DNA of 64,000 bases from Marsupella aquatica (Eukaryota; Marchantiophyta): positions 12,462,001 to 12,526,000 of the forward strand of contig OZ316897.1 of assembly GCA_973895155.1 (NCBI GenBank), read 5' to 3'. A model generated the notes under the pieces. The model was not told the DNA's origin. It was given only the letters and a program-made list of their open reading frames with translations, and did no database searches. Numbering within the stretch: position 1 is the first letter of the stretch; each line of letters begins with the position of its first letter. Positions 23,388 through 36,079 of this stretch are shown here, piece by piece. Both the position numbers and the translations under genes were made by a program.

Positions 23388-25375
23388 GATATCTTACTAT
23401 TCCAGTGGTAATTTGATTCCAGTGTGTAAATTTATACTTATACCTTCCAGTGGTAATTTGATACTTATGCCAAAATTATTCAGGGAGTTTTCACAAAAAA
23501 GCAAAACTTCCTTCCAAAAAGTAGTAATTCCTAGTTCATGCCTAAACTACTTAGGGAGTCTTTCACAAAATTGATAGTCCATTGGTGGCTGATTTATAAT
23601 ATTTGATTATTTTTTTGGCTTCATTTGAAATCAAATGAATGGTCTCAGAATAATCTCAAACTTTGTCCGGTAATGGATCAGACATCAAAGAACATGCTCA
23701 TTTCAAATCAAATTAATTGTCTCAAAATAATTAAAACTTTGTCTGGTAATGGATAAAATGAATGGTCTCAGAATAATCTCAAACTTTGTCTGGTAAAGGA
23801 TCAAATGAATGTCTCAGAATAATCTAATGTATTGGACATCAAAGAACATATTGGCAAACTTTAGCTTAAACAAATATATTAAAGTTGTCCAAACTAAATG
23901 CACAAGTCTGCCAAATAGCAGATGCACAAATCTGTCCAAAAAAATCAGTAGTTTATAGTTGGTCAAACACTTGGAAAATCTACCCGGGCGCACTTCTCAA
24001 AGGTCACTCGTCATTCCAAAAGCAGTTGGTCATTGTTTTCCATTCTACTGGATGATGACTTTATGGATTCCATTCGGATGAGCAGGACAAACCCTCGGAG
24101 GTTTCACTTTCATAAAATTGACTTATCACGTGCGACAAAAACTATGGTAATTTAATTGGTCTTAAGGGAAGACTTGGAAATTTTTGTGTAAGAATTTTAG
24201 TGTCTTTTAAATACAATTTCGAGTCTTGTAAGAACAATAAGATCATTTTAATCAGAAATATTCCAATTTTATTGGGTTTGAAAAGTAATTTTTTTTCTTA
24301 CATTTAGGGGGTGGGGTTGAGACTCTATGTAGTCAGACCCCGAGGACAAATCCCTTGGTCCATCTGGGCTTTATAATTATTCCCAATATAGTGGTTGACC
24401 TATCATCAATAAGTCATTTATTTATTTGCAAAAATACATAAAGACCAGCGGAAATTGAAGCATTGATGGACCTCTGCATTTGCCAAAATGTTGCCTTGGG
24501 CTATACTTTTGCAGTGGAACCCTTTATGTTGCTTAAATAGTACATATTACATGGATGATCTCATTGCTGATAATATAGATATTGAAGACTGTAATACAAG
24601 GTTGCGCGTTTTTATGAAGTGCCCGTCATTCAAATTTGCAGTGCCAAAAAAAGAAGAAATCAATAAACAAAGGCATAACACAAAAAATGAATCAAATATA
24701 GCATGGACCTTAAGCACAACCTTTTCACACAAAAATGAATCAAATGGTGTTAACAAAAGACAAAAAATGAAATTAACATTTTGCATGTGGAGTGTCAAGG
24801 AGGTCCTCACTTTATATCATGAAAGTTCTATCACCTACTATCTCATATGCATCGTCAATGATTAATCATGAATGCACAAGAAAATAATAATATTGACTGC
24901 ATAGTACAACTATAAGAAAAAATTAATTGAATGGAGTCAAACACAGTAACTTTGGTTAAAGGAGAGAAGAAGTTATTATAATATTATATCATTTATAAAT
25001 CTTACATTTACAAACTCAAGAAAAAATGGGAACCCATTCTACCCTTTCACTAAAAATTTAATTTGTGTGAACTGTCGGATCCATCCATAGCCCTTTTAAT
25101 CTCAATTTCCTCTGCCCATGCTACCCGTAGCCTAACCTGACCAAGATATACAATTAAATAAATATTAATTAAAAACTAATTATTAGCTTTAAAGTATTAA
25201 AAAAACTTGAATATAAATACCATATATTACACATTTTTTTTAATCACTCAGTTGTGCTTGGACTCTATGTTGCGGTGACCATTATCTCGTGTCTCCAATT
25301 TCTATGTGCAATACACAGGATGTTAAACACCCCCACAATAACTTTTAGCTTGTTTTTGGTCACGGGTCATTTTTT
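23388..25375. other. AT-rich gene-free stretch with short tandem repeats
   Basis: At 23624-23850 a unit containing GGTCTCAGAATAATCTCAAA and ACTTTGTC.GGTAA.GGAT repeats three to four times in degenerate form. The 125-codon frame at 24488-24865 has no recognisable domain. Confidence 0.5.
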
Positions 25376-26305
25376 CTCACATTGACATCTTTATCTTACC
25401 ACGACATCTTTCCTTCACCCTCAACATATTTTCTCTCTTTGACATGTTTTCCTCGTCTTCACATGTTTTCCTCACCTCGCCATGTTTTCTCTTTGACATC
25501 TTTTTTCACCTTGACATCCAATATTTTTGTCAAATCCACATTTCTATCTCACCACAACATCTTTTCCTCATCTTTACATATTTTTCTCACCTTGCCATGG
25601 CCATCTTTTCTCTCTATGACATATATTTTCTCAGCTCGACATCTCTTTTTCTCATTGATGTCTTTTTTCACCTCAACATCTTTTTGTCACCAGGTCATCT
25701 TTTGTGCAATTTTTGTCTTAATGACATCTTGGGTGCCACAACACCTTTTTTCTTAACAATGTCTTAGTTGGGTGACATGACATCTCTTTTCTTAAGGGCA
25801 TCTTTTTTCTTAAGTACATCTTGGGTGACACCATCTTTTTTCTTAATGACACCTTGGGCAACACGACATTGTTTTTCTTCACAACATCTTGGGCAACACA
25901 ACATTTGTTTCTGAACGACATCTTGGGAAACACAACATATTTTTTCTTAACAATATCTTGGGCGACACGACATCTTTTTCTTAATGACATCTTAGGTGAC
26001 ACAACATCATTTTTTTCTTAACAACATCTTGGGCGACACGACATCTTTTTTTTTAACTACATCTTGGGCGACATGGCATCTTTTTCCTTAATGACATCTT
26101 GGGCGACACAACATCTTTTTTTCTTAATGACATCTTAGACAACACGACATCTTTTTCCTTGACGACATCTTGGGCGACACAACATCTTTTTTTCTTAATG
26201 ACATCTTAGACAACACGACATCTTTTTCCTTGACGACATCTTGGGTGACACGACATCTTTTTTCTTAACGACATCTTTTGTGCAACGCATGGCTATTGAG
26301 CTAGT
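25376..26305 (-). repeat. GACATCTT minisatellite, inverse of the 12.5-kb array
   Basis: Bases 25376-25700 are degenerate units like CACCTTGACATCTTTTCTC, the reverse complement of the 12.5-kb array. Bases 25715-26285 are a second, more regular part (GACATCTTGGGCGACACAAC plus CATCTTTTTTCTTAAT, period ~40). The right edge CATCTTTTGTGCAACGCATG then GCTATTGAGCTAGTATTGC is the inverse of the edge at 12456-12490. Open frames of ~65-125 codons are repeat translations. Confidence 0.85.
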
Positions 26306-26908
26306 ATTGCATAATTGAGTGAAATATTGAAAAAAATCTCTTTTCTGCTCATCTAGTACATGGATGAGAGTGCAGTGCTCTTTGCTGCCTGATGCAAACC
26401 AATCCCCTTGGCTCTAAGAAACTACTCTACGCTTCTGCTTTGGGGCAGGTCTACAGAACATAGGCTTCTAAAATTACCCCTGTGTCTTGCAAAAATCAGC
26501 GGTCAGGTTGATATATTCCCTTTTGGGCAAAACAGGAAGAACTTCCATCAATTGCAAACATTTCGCACCTGCACATAATCACATTGCTGAGGGTGTGGAG
26601 TGCAGGTACTGTAAGAACCCTAGACATGATTTGCGACTAACCGTCAAGGATGTTGTGTTCGTTTACCAGGTAGTTTTGCCAAAGCATTGTAAGCACTGAA
26701 GCCATTGTTGCGGGAAGGAAAGCCCAAACTCATGGACAGACTACCGGAAGAACCAAAATTCTCCTGGTCCCCGTAAGACACCTTACAGGTCACTTTAGGA
26801 GCATAAATGAGAGGTGTGCTATACTAGTAAAATCTCAAGTTCTGGTTGTGTCCATCCAGCTTGTGTGTGTCCATCCAGGCCTTTTGCCAAAGGTCTGTGT
26901 CCACTTAG
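26306..26908. other. Intergenic, no gene seen
   Basis: Short frames only. Phrases such as TGTGTCCATCCAG recur within 26840-26880, suggesting degraded repeat. Confidence 0.45.
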
Positions 26909-27036
26909 GGTTTTTGCTTTTAAAAATTAAGGGGAAATCTGTGAATCTCCACAGGAATGGAACAATCAGTCACAACAATTGAACCCGAGACCTATCCTTC
27001 TCCACTGACTCAAGTGAGGTATCACACAGCCATGCC
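26909..27036 (-). mobile_element. SINE-like element, copy 2
   Basis: On the minus strand: GCTGTGTGATACCTCACTTG, then GGTCTCGGGTTCAATTG (B-box-like), then CCTGTGGAGATTCACAGATT and TCCCCTTAATTTTT. It aligns with copy 1 at 17371-17530 in the same orientation. Confidence 0.5.
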
Positions 27037-27099
27037 TCTTTCGGCTATGTCCATCGTGGCTTTAAGTTTCATTAGGGAGTCACAAAGCTTGGCCAAATA

Positions 27100-27500
27100 T
27101 TATGAGTTCTCATTATGAGACAAAAGTTTGAGACGTTCTCAAAATACTTGGCATCTCAAACTCAAGTATTATGAGAACTCCCGTAAAATTTATGGGAGCT
27201 GATCTTCGGCTACCATAAGGAAAGCCCACAGGCTCAACACTTAACTCGTAACTTTCTCGCAACTTTAGGCGTGAATTGGAACTCTGGAAAGCCGCAACTG
27301 AAGGCACTTGGGATTTGCTCCTGACCTGGTGATTGCTGCTACATTTGAGGCGGCGGCTGATCAAGAACGGTGGAAAAAAGAATACATGCTATGAGCTCGG
27401 CTATGAGACAGGTGAGGCTGTACCTCCTGCCTTATGAGGCTGGTCAATGCTACCTCCCCCTATTTTTAAAACTCTATAACTGGGTCCCATAACTAGAGTT
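27100..27500. repeat. Dispersed repeat, partner of 62.04-62.30 kb
   Basis: Shared blocks in the same order: CTCAAGTATTATGAGAACTC / GGGAACTCCC, TAAGGAAAGCC..CAGGCT, ACTTTAGGC.TGAAT and GAAGGCAC. The right part (TTTTTAAAACTCTATAACTG then GGTCCCATAA) also resembles ~45340-45385. No coding is seen. Confidence 0.6.
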
Positions 27501-28393
27501 ACAAGATATACAAAAAATCCTTAACTTTCACTAATGACCCCGCTTTGAGATGCATGCCCTATTAAAAGTGAACATAAAGATTATTCTTCATAAAATATGG
27601 GTAGTTTAATTTGGGTAGGAGTGAGGGTAAATTGGTAGAAGGGCCTTTGTGCTATCTTACATTAAGTTTGACCAGTAATAAAGGAGTTATGATGATTTGA
27701 ATCTTGGGCCTTTTAGCGTGTGACAACATGATGATGAACCTGGACAGAAATGTCAACCAGAGTCATAGTGTACCTAGTCCAACATTATCCCAGGTAGTCA
27801 TAGACTAGGGGCTTTGTCTTTCCCTTGAAAGAATACTAAAACCACTTCAGAGGTTTTCTCTCTGTATTGGTTGCATACGTTATATCACAGAATCATTCGG
27901 GGCATCTGTTGCCTCCGGTATAAAAGAAAAGTAAACTTATAACTGTCACACAAAAAGCAAGCTTGGCAGGGAAGCACTCAATCTTAGGGGAAGGTCTGCC
28001 AGTACAACGGGGAGGACGTCTACAAGGGCGATGATTTGGGAGTGCAAGTGCACTTAGGGAAGGGGTGTAATTAAGTACAGCAATTTAGTTAACCCCATAT
28101 TGCAGATGGGGTTAAGGTGGCAACTAAAATAGTTTGGGGGACAGGTCACAAATTCTAATCACTTTGGGGGACACATTACGAAAATGAAAATGGAAAACCT
28201 TCACTTTATTTCAACCAGTTGGATGTTGAGTGACTTAACTGGCGGGGTGAGTTTATTTTGATGATATTTGGATGTTGAGTGACTTAACTGGCAGGGTGAG
28301 GTTATTTTGATGATGTGGATAGGTCTGGACCATCTTTTATGTCCCAGCTGATCCCTTTATTATATAAGATTTCTAAGACGTCAATGAAAGTGT
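27501..28393. other. Gene-free stretch; 48-bp tandem duplication at 28219-28316
   Basis: TTGGATGTTGAGTGACTTAA starts near 28219 and again near 28267. GGTCACAAATTC and AGTTTGGGGGACA phrases around 28130 recur around 28660-28735. No gene is seen. Confidence 0.5.
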
Positions 28394-28450
28394 AGAGTTT
28401 AGGGTTTCAGGGTTTAGGAGTTTAGGGTAAACCCTAAACCTTAAACCCCC
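28394..28450. repeat. Interstitial telomere-like cluster (TTTAGGG / CCCTAAA)
   Basis: Within about 55 bases there are GTTTAGGG, GGGTTTAGG and GTTTAGGG in one sense, followed at once by AAACCCTAAACC and TTAAACCCC in the other: head-to-head Arabidopsis-type telomere motifs. Confidence 0.7.
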
Positions 28451-29915
28451 ACAAAAAGCCTGCCCCATCATCAAGTCCCAAACATAGCAACATCCAGTAA
28501 TTTTTCCTCGAGAAAACTAGGGGTGGGACAAACAGGGTCAACACCCTGGATCAGTTGTGCCTCATCACATGGCACCCCAACCAATCACAGGGGGCCTTGG
28601 GTTAACTAACTACAGCTGTCCATTCAACCTCATATATGAATTGGGGGTCAAGGTGACAAATTAAATAGTTTGGGGACAAAGTCACAAATTCAGATCAGTT
28701 TGGGACAGGTTACAAATTCAGATCAGTTTGGGGACAGCTCAGTAGAAGACTAAAAGAAAAAACCCTTTAAAAAAAATTAAAACTAACCTGGCAATAGATA
28801 CGGACTGAAATATTTGTAAGGATAAGACATTTGTCTGGATAAGATCTCCTTTACTTCCCTTCTCTTCTCTTCCCTGACGGAACATCGTTCTCCCCCACTC
28901 GGTGGAGCCGTGGAGGCGAGGGACAGTAAAGTGATTACTACAGCAGCCTCAATTCGGGGCACGACAGTGAGTGAGCAGTCCCGAATTGCTGTCGGGGTCG
29001 CTTTTTGGAACACCCAATTCGAAGTATGATTGGTTGCTGGAATTTGCCCGGCACCAAAGCCCATCTTTAAATTGTTCTTCTGCTTGCCCGACGACTCCAG
29101 GGTCCAGTGACTGAGCTCAAGGAGTGAGCTATCCAGCTGATTCACTGACGAATTCTGTACCATATCATCATCGCAGCTGGGAGTACGAGCTGTTCGTTTG
29201 GAGCTAGCATTGTGTCATCATCTTTCTCTCGACGGAGACTGATTCTGTCTGTCTGTGTTGTGTGACACTCCCTCCATCCCCAGGTTTGCATTCCTGTCCC
29301 GGATAGAGTGGTATCGAAGAATTATGCATGTAGAGATTTGGGGAGGACTGTTGATTTTATTGCATGAGTGAATGAGGGAGGGAGAGAGCTTTCCTGGCTT
29401 GGGAATCTGGCAGCTCTCACTTGTTTTGCTTGACAGTAGAGTTATGACATTCAATCAATGGCGAAGAAACGGTTTTGAAGGTGCTTGGGGTTTGAATGAT
29501 CGATTGACTGATTGATTGAACGAATGAGCTTGAGAAACTACTGTGGCTTGGTTGGCAATGAGGATTGTCGTTTCCCGTGGTTTCCCTCCGTGAGAATGAG
29601 AAGTTGATCATTCAGTCAACAGTTGGAATCGTTTTTGTGCGGCTCTCCGCAGTTCTGCCAGTTGTCCGAGGCTGTGGCAATTGGAATCAGCGAATGAATG
29701 AAATTTCTATAGCTCTCCCATTCATGTGCGATGGCTTTATGGCTTCTTGCCTTTTTTTTGCGCTGATTGGAATGGGTCGGATTGGGTTTTCCACCTTGAC
29801 GTAAATTTCTTACTTTTTCAATCTGAATTTTCGAAAAGAAAAACGAAACAAAGATATGGCAAGTTGGAGTTTTTCTGACAAGTGCACTTTGGTCGTGAAG
29901 CAGTGAACATAAAAG
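28451..29915 (+). promoter_or_regulatory. Upstream region and probable leader of the rhodanese gene
   Basis: No gene is recognised. From ~28780 base composition becomes balanced, with Ser/Arg-rich open frames on the minus strand (28783-29163) that have no features. The last few hundred bases are probably promoter and 5' UTR. Confidence 0.35.
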
Positions 29916-32900
29916 ATGGCGAGTGCAGTGGCGGTTAGTAGTGCTGCAAAGGTCCTGGGACTGGTGCCGACGAGCGAGGCAAGGATTGGGAGTACCAGCT
30001 CAGGCAACAGAGTGAGACTGGCAGGTTTTGCAGCACGGAATTCTGAGCAGCTTTTTGCTCCACAGCAGCAAAAGCATGTGAGACGGAGGCCTCTGACTGT
30101 TACTAACGCTGCGACGAAGGTCAAATCGCCAGGTTATATCCAAGTTCTTGTGCTCTGTCGCCTGGCGAACAAGTTGTCATGTCTGGTCCCGCTTGAAGAT
30201 TTGACCGTGAAAGTTTTCTTGAATTCATTGAGGAGCTAGGTATCTTGTTTCCGAGCTTCGCTTCCATACCTTCAGCAGATGAGCCTCTAGCCGACGAGAT
30301 GAGGGTTAAAAAATGAATTTACCCATGCAATTTTGCTCCTCTCTTGTGTAGCACTGCAAGCTTGTGTGCCCTCGTCATTTGGATATACTCCTCTATCAGT
30401 TATGCAACAACCAGCGCCTTATTGTGCTTCTTTGGGATTGTCCGTTGACAGGGGACATGTGTCTGCATGTACACAATCATTCTCTCCTCTAAAATTCCAC
30501 CGCGTCTCTCAGACCTTGTGATAGTCTGCTATATGTCATGAACACCTACCAAACATGTGCCAAACCTTGGCCAAACAATTGTGCTGTGTCCCCACAACCT
30601 CCTCGCCAACTCTGTTCTCTGAAATTCAGTCGTTTTACAATGTGGGCTGTTATGAATCATTTGGGTCCTTCTGGACATCAAATTCCTTCATTCATTTCAT
30701 TTCCATAGCCGGGACCCTTCGATGAAATCTCTCAATAGAAATCATGGGTGGTTCTTCGTTGAGCCTTGATAATTTATGACAACATTTTAGTAAATGTGGC
30801 CTGCTGTACTCTGGCTTTGGCCTTGCCCCCTTTTCTTGGTCTATTTCCCTCCCATTGCTGATCCGAAGAGCAGACGGCTACAATCGATGTTGGATGGGAT
30901 GTCTCCTTTCCATATCGCCTTAGTGGAAGAAAGGGCACTGGTACCTGAACTTTGTTCGAGCCAATATTATTCGGAGAAGACTTCCAAGTTTCGGCACGGC
31001 CCAAAGCATTTAGAGCCAGCAGCAAGGAATGTTACTTGCTAGTCGGTCGCAACGAATATGATAAGGATCGCTTGACCTAGATTTTTAATGACACAGTATC
31101 GACAGCTTGCAAGCATACCTTGTGGGATTATCCGTTTTACTGACTCGTGTATTTTATGTGCAGCCGAGACGGATTGGAAGATTAAGAGGGAAGCTCTTCT
31201 GAAGGCAAAGGCACGCTTTATGGTTCTCACATTTAACCTTCCTTTATTATAGCTAGGCTCGCATGAAATCAAAACCTATGCAGCCTTGACAGCTCGTCAA
31301 CTGCGGTAACTGTGAGTATGTGGACGGAATGTGGTCGTATGTCCTCAATGGCAAAATTCTGTTCACTAAGGATATACCAAGCTGACCACTGGTTTCGCAC
31401 AAGGCCCCTCCTTACTGGTTGCTTTCAAATCTTAAGAGTTCATCAGAAAATCTACCCAGATCTACAGTTTCTTTGAAGATTTACTTTCGAAATATGTCAG
31501 CACTTTACCTTCAAATCTCACGGACTGAAGATCATTGAGGATCAGTTTAGAAATCTACCTTGAATTTTCAAACCAAGCATTGCCAATCAAGACTAGTAGT
31601 TACCGTTTCCTGCACCACTTTGGTCCTCTGTCTATCTGTGTATTGTAACTCGTTTTCTCCGGTCTCTGTGTCTCTTGCCACTTACGCATCATGAGCAACG
31701 TATAGTTCTTTGCTGTTAGAACTACCATTGAGCTTTACGGCAGAGTGTATAGCCACACTGATGTCATGATCTTTGCTAGTTTATCCTATTCTTCTGCATT
31801 ATTTCCGAAGCAAGCCATCTTTGTAACAAGATGTTGTCATGAGCTGGGTGACATAGGTCCCAGTGAAGTGCTTGTTACAACAATCGTTGTAATCTCGCCA
31901 TCTAAAGTGTCGTTTGGTCCATTCTTCCTGACATTCTTTGTTTCTTCGGTGCTGGTTTTTCAGTACAAAGTCTAGTGGGGAAGACTCTTATTTGCTCTTG
32001 TCTTCTACTTCAAATGTGTAGGTGCGGTCAGTTTCTCCCAAAGAAGCTCTTCAACTTCAGCAAAACCAAGGCTACACCATCATTGATGTGCGGCCGGAAA
32101 GTGAATTCAATGATGTATGGCTTTTTCCGTCCCTGAGGCTCCCTTAACCCGTCATTCCTACGCCGCATTTGTTATTGTTTCCTGCTGCACCGAATCCCTG
32201 ATCTGGAGCATACTTAATTTCCTATCGCAGTTAACATAAATGATCAGGGCATTCGTAAATTTGCTCGCAGTTTCTTTTAGGTTCAGACCTGTCCACAATT
32301 TGGACAGTATAATATCAGTATTGGTAGTAGAACTTAGAGAGGGTTTAGATTTTTCTTTTGTGAATTAATTGTGAGTGTCTTCACAACAAGTTGAGTAAAT
32401 GTTTTGTGTCGGGGGATTCTTTGTCCAGGGCCATCCTGCAGGTGCCATCAATGTCCAAGTTTACCGCCTAATTAAGGAGTGGACACTATGGGACATTTCA
32501 CGCAGGGTTGCCTTCGCTTTCTTTGGAATCTTTCAAGGCACTGAAGAGAACCCGGAATTCCTGAACGGTTTGTAAAATATACTATTTCGCCATGCCATTG
32601 TGAAATATTTTCTCAAATTGATTCGAGGTAGAGTGTTTTCAAGATATGATTAGAGTACAAGTTAAAGTCTGGTGAAAGATGAGGACTATGAGCAGCAGAA
32701 ACACGGGACCAACATGCCGGTGCGAAACACTTTACAAATTCTGGCAACCAATGATGGCAAGAAGTCAAGTTACCCGTTCTAATATTTGGTATGTTTTTCT
32801 GGTGTGCATGGATTGACAGAGGTGAAAGGTGTGCATGGATTGCAGAAGGATGATAAAGTCATAGTCGCTTGCATAGCTGGCGGCACATTGAAGCCCACTC

Positions 32901-33380
32901 CAAATATGGCGGACGGATCGCAGTCCAGGTCAGTGTAGCCTAGTCGTCTGTGTCCTCAGAAATAAAGTAAATCGGTGGCCTTAGACTGGTTTTAACTATC
33001 CTTGCATACATACAACTCAGCCTGTGGAAATTGATCTGTTCCTGAGCTAAGCCATCAATAGAAGACGTCTATTAAGCAGATCTATTTTCTGTCTTTTGAT
33101 TAGTTTTGGACTAGTATGTACTAGCTGTTTGCATTTTCTCCAGCGTTTCCTTCTGGGTTATGAAATTTGTGGTTGTTTATTCTTCATACAAAAGGCAGAT
33201 TAAAGCTCACATGATACTCATGCCAACTTCACATGGATCGTTTTTTTATGATGGAGCAGGTCATTGATAGCTGCGTACCTGTTGACTCTCGATGGCTTCA
33301 CCAACGTTGTGCATGTGGAAGGCGGCCTTAGGCAATGGTTCAAACAAGATCTGCCAGTTAACGAGGTTGTCGAGGCCTGA
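29916..33380 (+). CDS. STR14: Plastid rhodanese-like domain protein (STR14 type)
   Basis: Exons 29916-30119, 32022-32114, 32429-32567, 32820-32928 and 33260-33380 join in phase to 221 residues. Residues 1 to ~65 are Ala/Ser/Arg-rich, a likely chloroplast transit peptide. The rhodanese domain follows: IIDVRPESEF, GHPAGAINV, VIVACIAGGTLKP (putative active-site C163), QSRSLIAAYLLTLDGF and NVVHVEGGLRQW. The insert YRLIKEWTLWDISRR then AFAFFGIFQGTEENPEF is what I recall of the chloroplast STR14 type, which separates it from STR9/10. The rhodanese fold carries a persulfide on its Cys; the true substrate of this group is unknown to me. Intron 1 is 1.9 kb. I end exon 1 at AAG/GTCAAA because it alone keeps frame with exon 2; a stronger-looking GT 12 bases on would not. 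Confidence 0.85.
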
Positions 33381-36000
33381 GTGTACAGCATGGTCCCTAG
33401 TAGTAGTCATAGCCCATTTGCATTCTTTGGGAAAGTGAAGTCATTGAATTGAAAGTCACTAACTGATTTATATGTCAAACGTGTCCATCAGATCAATTTT
33501 GTAGATTATAACTTTTCTGTGTTGAAAGTTTTCAGAATGTGCTCTCCAGGCCACGGTATTGAAAAAAATTGTGCGAGTGTCTGTTAGAGTTTTTGAGTTT
33601 CGGCAGGGGCTGAATAGCGGTGATTTCAATTGTAGGGGCCCAGCAAAGCGGGAGTTGGGAGAACCTGAATCTTGCGAGTAACGTGGTGGCTACCATAACC
33701 AGATAGTTGAAGATAAGGACCCTCCCTTGCAAAGTTGATGCTTTACAGACACAACCACGTCCGAACATGTAATCTGAGCAATATAGGACAGTACAGTACA
33801 GTACACTAGCTGCTTGAAATGAGTAATCCCAAACGAGAAAAAGAAATCCACGAACTGATATCTACACAACAAGATATGCAATCATCGGCCACGAATGCCA
33901 GAACCCAGTCCGAGGCAGCGGATATCTACACGAGATCATCTTAGCACAAGAACCGCTACACTGCAGCAATACACCATAATTACATCAGCAACTCTACTGA
34001 TACTGAATAGTTCGATTCCCACCGAGTCTGCAAGACTGAAAAACTTTTATCTAGGAATCAGAAGCTGGCCTGAATTCACCATAAAGTGTACCCAAAATGC
34101 CAGGCAGACACGGCTTGTACAACGATGTCTTCCAACCTCCACTTCAGTGAGTGACAGTCAAGTTTACGATTTAGGATGTCTATAAGAAATGAGGATTGTG
34201 GTTTGATCAAGATGGGCGACCTGTTCGTGGCTAACAGGGAAGGTCGAGATGTAAATACGCAGTTGAAAGGATCCCGTCCATGTACTATGATGCACCTACC
34301 AGGTAACAAGGAGTGTAATACTGTTGTAAATTAAGAAAATGGTTCCTATAAGCTTGGATATCAATGAATTGATTGAATGCGCTAGATAGACTGTAGAGGA
34401 GCTCTTGTCCAAAGAAGCATTCTCTTTGGTGCAAACTTGATTATTACGATGAGTTGACCCAACAACATATGACATGAAGTCTGCAATGGCATTTAACTGA
34501 AAGAGATTCCCTCTGTTGATGGAACATGATGCAAGATGCAAAATAAAGTGACTTGAGGAAGTTTGGAACTTGCAGATGACAGCAAGCAGCGTTTAGGATT
34601 ATTACTGGAGAAATGTGAGCCTGAAGATTTGCATACTTGATCCTCATCAAGGATGGGTGTTTTGAAAACTTCTGTCTTCTTAGAGGAAAATAAAAAAAAA
34701 CCGGGATAGACTTGCCCAGCCTGCGTGGACCTCAGTGAAAACCTCTTCTACCTGTAAACTTGCCCCTTCTGATGCTTCTTCTGAAATAACTGACGCATGA
34801 AAGTTTTCCTAAATGCAGAGCTACAAATGTCTGAAGATTACATTCACACACTATACACTCTTCCCGTCAATGAAAGGTCTTGACCAACAAATTTGGCCTT
34901 TCAATTTCTCCCTCTATATTCAGTTAAATCTATTGCTCTTGGGTTCATGGAACACAGCTTGGAAAGAGCTTTCCAACAAGCCTAATATTATCAACTCTCA
35001 TTGAGTATCGAAGGAGCCACAGATTTCCAAAGCCTATAGTATTGTTTCTCATTTCACTTTCCATTTCACATTCCAGTGTAATATGTATCATCTGAACCAA
35101 AAAGTTTAATCTTTCAAAGAAACATCATAAGAGGAAGTAATGCTAGGATGGACCACTTCCATGAACCTTGCAACCGGGATGGACCAGTAGTTGACCAGAA
35201 AAGTATGGACAAGGAAACAGTGCAGTCCATCTCGGTTATGCTGGTCCAGCTGCTCATTTAGTCAAACATTTAAGCTCATGGGAGCTTCAGTTTCTCAGGC
35301 AAGACACCACTTTTAGACACAAATTTAGTGGAAAATATACACTGGATGTTCCAATGGACTGAGTCCATTAATTATGCAACCCCCATGGACACCAAAATGA
35401 AGCCCAGATAGACTCCTGGGTTTGTCAAAAATCTCCCATGGATTTTCCTAACTCAGATGGACCACATTGTACTCATAATGTGACAGGGAATATTCTCAAT
35501 TAGTCCATCCAAATTGTATGGTTTTTGTCTAAGGTCCATGGGAGCATCATTTTCCCATGGACACTCTAAGTTCTGGTTGTCAACAACAAAGTTTGACTTT
35601 CAATATCATTAGTAGTGGTTGAAGGAAATCTATTTTTTTTTGGGTAAGTAAGAAGTATGTTTTCAACTAGCCTACTAGGGCCATATCTCATCATTGAGAA
35701 TTGAGACTTACAAATTTCCAATCCAAAGATGGCTCTCTACTTTTCTTGTCACATTCTCCACTCGGGTGTAATTTATACCATAGAAGCACTTTTCTTATCA
35801 CATTTCACTCTCGGGCGTAATACGAGTATTTAAGTACAATCCAAAATTGGGTTTGCAAAAGTTGTTTCAAAAAGTCTATCCGAGCATTTTGGCAATTTTG
35901 ACAAACGTGTCAGTTATTCCAGGGTTCAATTTCATGTAAACGGGGTTTACGAAAAAGGGCGGAATTCGAAACCTGGCTTCAATTCAAAACTTCCCCAGAA
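33381..36000. other. Intergenic, no gene seen
   Basis: It starts with the probable rhodanese 3' UTR. The rest has only short frames. From ~35100 to 35600 there is decayed repeat-like DNA with many 'ATGGACC' phrases. No RNA gene or transposon coding is seen. Confidence 0.5.
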
Positions 36001-36005
36001 CGCTA

Positions 36006-36029
36006 AAACCCTAACGCATTAACCCTAAA
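36006..36029 (+). promoter_or_regulatory. Paired telo-boxes
   Basis: AAACCCTAA at 36006-36014 and AACCCTAAA at 36021-36029. Telo-boxes are common near transcription starts of plant growth-related genes, so the MEE22-like transcript may start shortly downstream. A CT-rich tract follows at 36129-36178. Confidence 0.55.
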
Positions 36030-36079
36030 GGCTAAAGCCCGACTCGAGGTTTTCCTGGCGTTCGTTCCCTTCGTGAACT

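Noticed and set aside
24488-24865. 125-codon frame containing YYMDDL, suggestive of reverse transcriptase YxDD
   Set aside because: No other reverse transcriptase motif before or after; a chance match.
25376-26290. CRISPR-like regular repeats
   Set aside because: Degenerate minisatellite units without unique equal-length spacers, in a plant nuclear sequence.
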